Shown here in pieces: positions 5,146-5,231 of a stretch of 5,231 nt of DNA. The first letter of the stretch is position 1; each line of letters begins with the position of its first letter. The stretch lies in the NCBI GenBank assembly GCA_900545305.1, contig UQYD01000075.1, positions 1-5,231 of the forward strand, in the 5' to 3' direction. The notes under the pieces are model-generated. The model saw only the letters and a list, made by a program, of their open reading frames with translations, did not search any database and was not told the DNA's origin. The translations under genes and the position numbers were made by a program. This DNA is from an uncultured Eubacterium sp. GTDB taxonomy: Bacteria; Bacillota; Clostridia; Lachnospirales; CAG-274.

Positions 5146-5231
5146 GCTATCCTTATGCAATACAAGCTCATACTGCGATACCTGCGTTGCCTTTGTCTGA
5201 TTATCAAGGAATTTCACAGCTACCTTGACTT
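5125..5231 (-). CDS. tcpC: Conjugation protein TcpC / Tn916 Orf13-like, C-terminal end only
   Basis: The last 34 codons and the TAA stop of a gene that continues beyond the right edge. The visible product contains V-K-V-A-V-K-F-L-D-N-Q-T, then Q-Y-E-L-V-L, and ends D-S-N-W-K-I-V-G. This I recognise from memory as the C terminus of the Orf13/TcpC family of Tn916-like elements: membrane-anchored proteins with NTF2-like domains that form part of the conjugation machinery. The final beta-strand pattern (a V-x-V-x-V strand, then E-L-V-L, then W-K-I-V) fits an NTF2-like fold. Base composition looks less AT-rich than in the cargo genes, consistent with a separate origin. It is followed at once by a hairpin terminator. 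The assignment rests on a short segment, and the N-terminal parts cannot be checked here. Confidence 0.82.
   Translation of the reverse strand, partial: VKVAVKFLDNQTKATQVSQYELVLHKDSNWKIVG

Overview
The window reads as the accessory (cargo) region of an integrative and conjugative element of the Tn916 type in an AT-rich Firmicute, most likely a gut clostridium or relative (inference). The anchor is at the right edge: the last 34 codons of a tcpC/orf13-like conjugation gene (5125-5231, minus), followed by its hairpin terminator. In Tn916, the position downstream of orf13 is where tet(M) is carried. Every supported gene lies on the minus strand, so the biological reading order is right to left.

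Layout in transcription order. (1) 5231-5125: tcpC 3' end; 5121-5072: hairpin terminator. (2) 5059-4971: leader with promoter signals. (3) 4946-4089: an AraC-type DNA-binding domain fused to a GNAT acetyltransferase domain; its end overlaps (4) 4096-2723, a complete MATE-family efflux pump. (5) 2714-2675: strong terminator that closes this first module. (6) 2654-2624: a MerR-type promoter with a 19-bp spacer and an 11-bp palindrome. (7) 2603-1809: a TipA-like MerR regulator. (8) 1806-991: ABC transporter ATPase. (9) 994-278: ABC-2 permease. (10) 256-32: a 74-residue protein resembling the C-terminal DNA-binding domain of Spo0A. (11) 8-1: the first codons of another gene with an excellent ribosome binding site. 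Genes 7-11 are tightly packed and probably form one operon.

Functionally, the window holds two separate regulator-plus-exporter modules: AraC/GNAT with MATE, and MerR/TipAS with a two-gene ABC exporter. Both look like drug or toxic-compound efflux systems controlled by their own ligand-sensing regulators.

The most notable structural observation is that the 3' end of tcpC occurs twice. A 23-bp segment covering the last six codons and the stop of tcpC (5123-5145) recurs at 22/23 identity at 2721-2743, in the same reading frame and with the same stop, as the end of the MATE gene. The AraC/GNAT-MATE module is therefore bracketed by direct copies of the tcpC 3' end. This suggests that cargo modules were stacked at this site by recombination, leaving the pump with a borrowed Asn-Trp-Lys-Ile-Val-Gly tail. 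No transposase, integrase, RNA gene or CRISPR array is visible.
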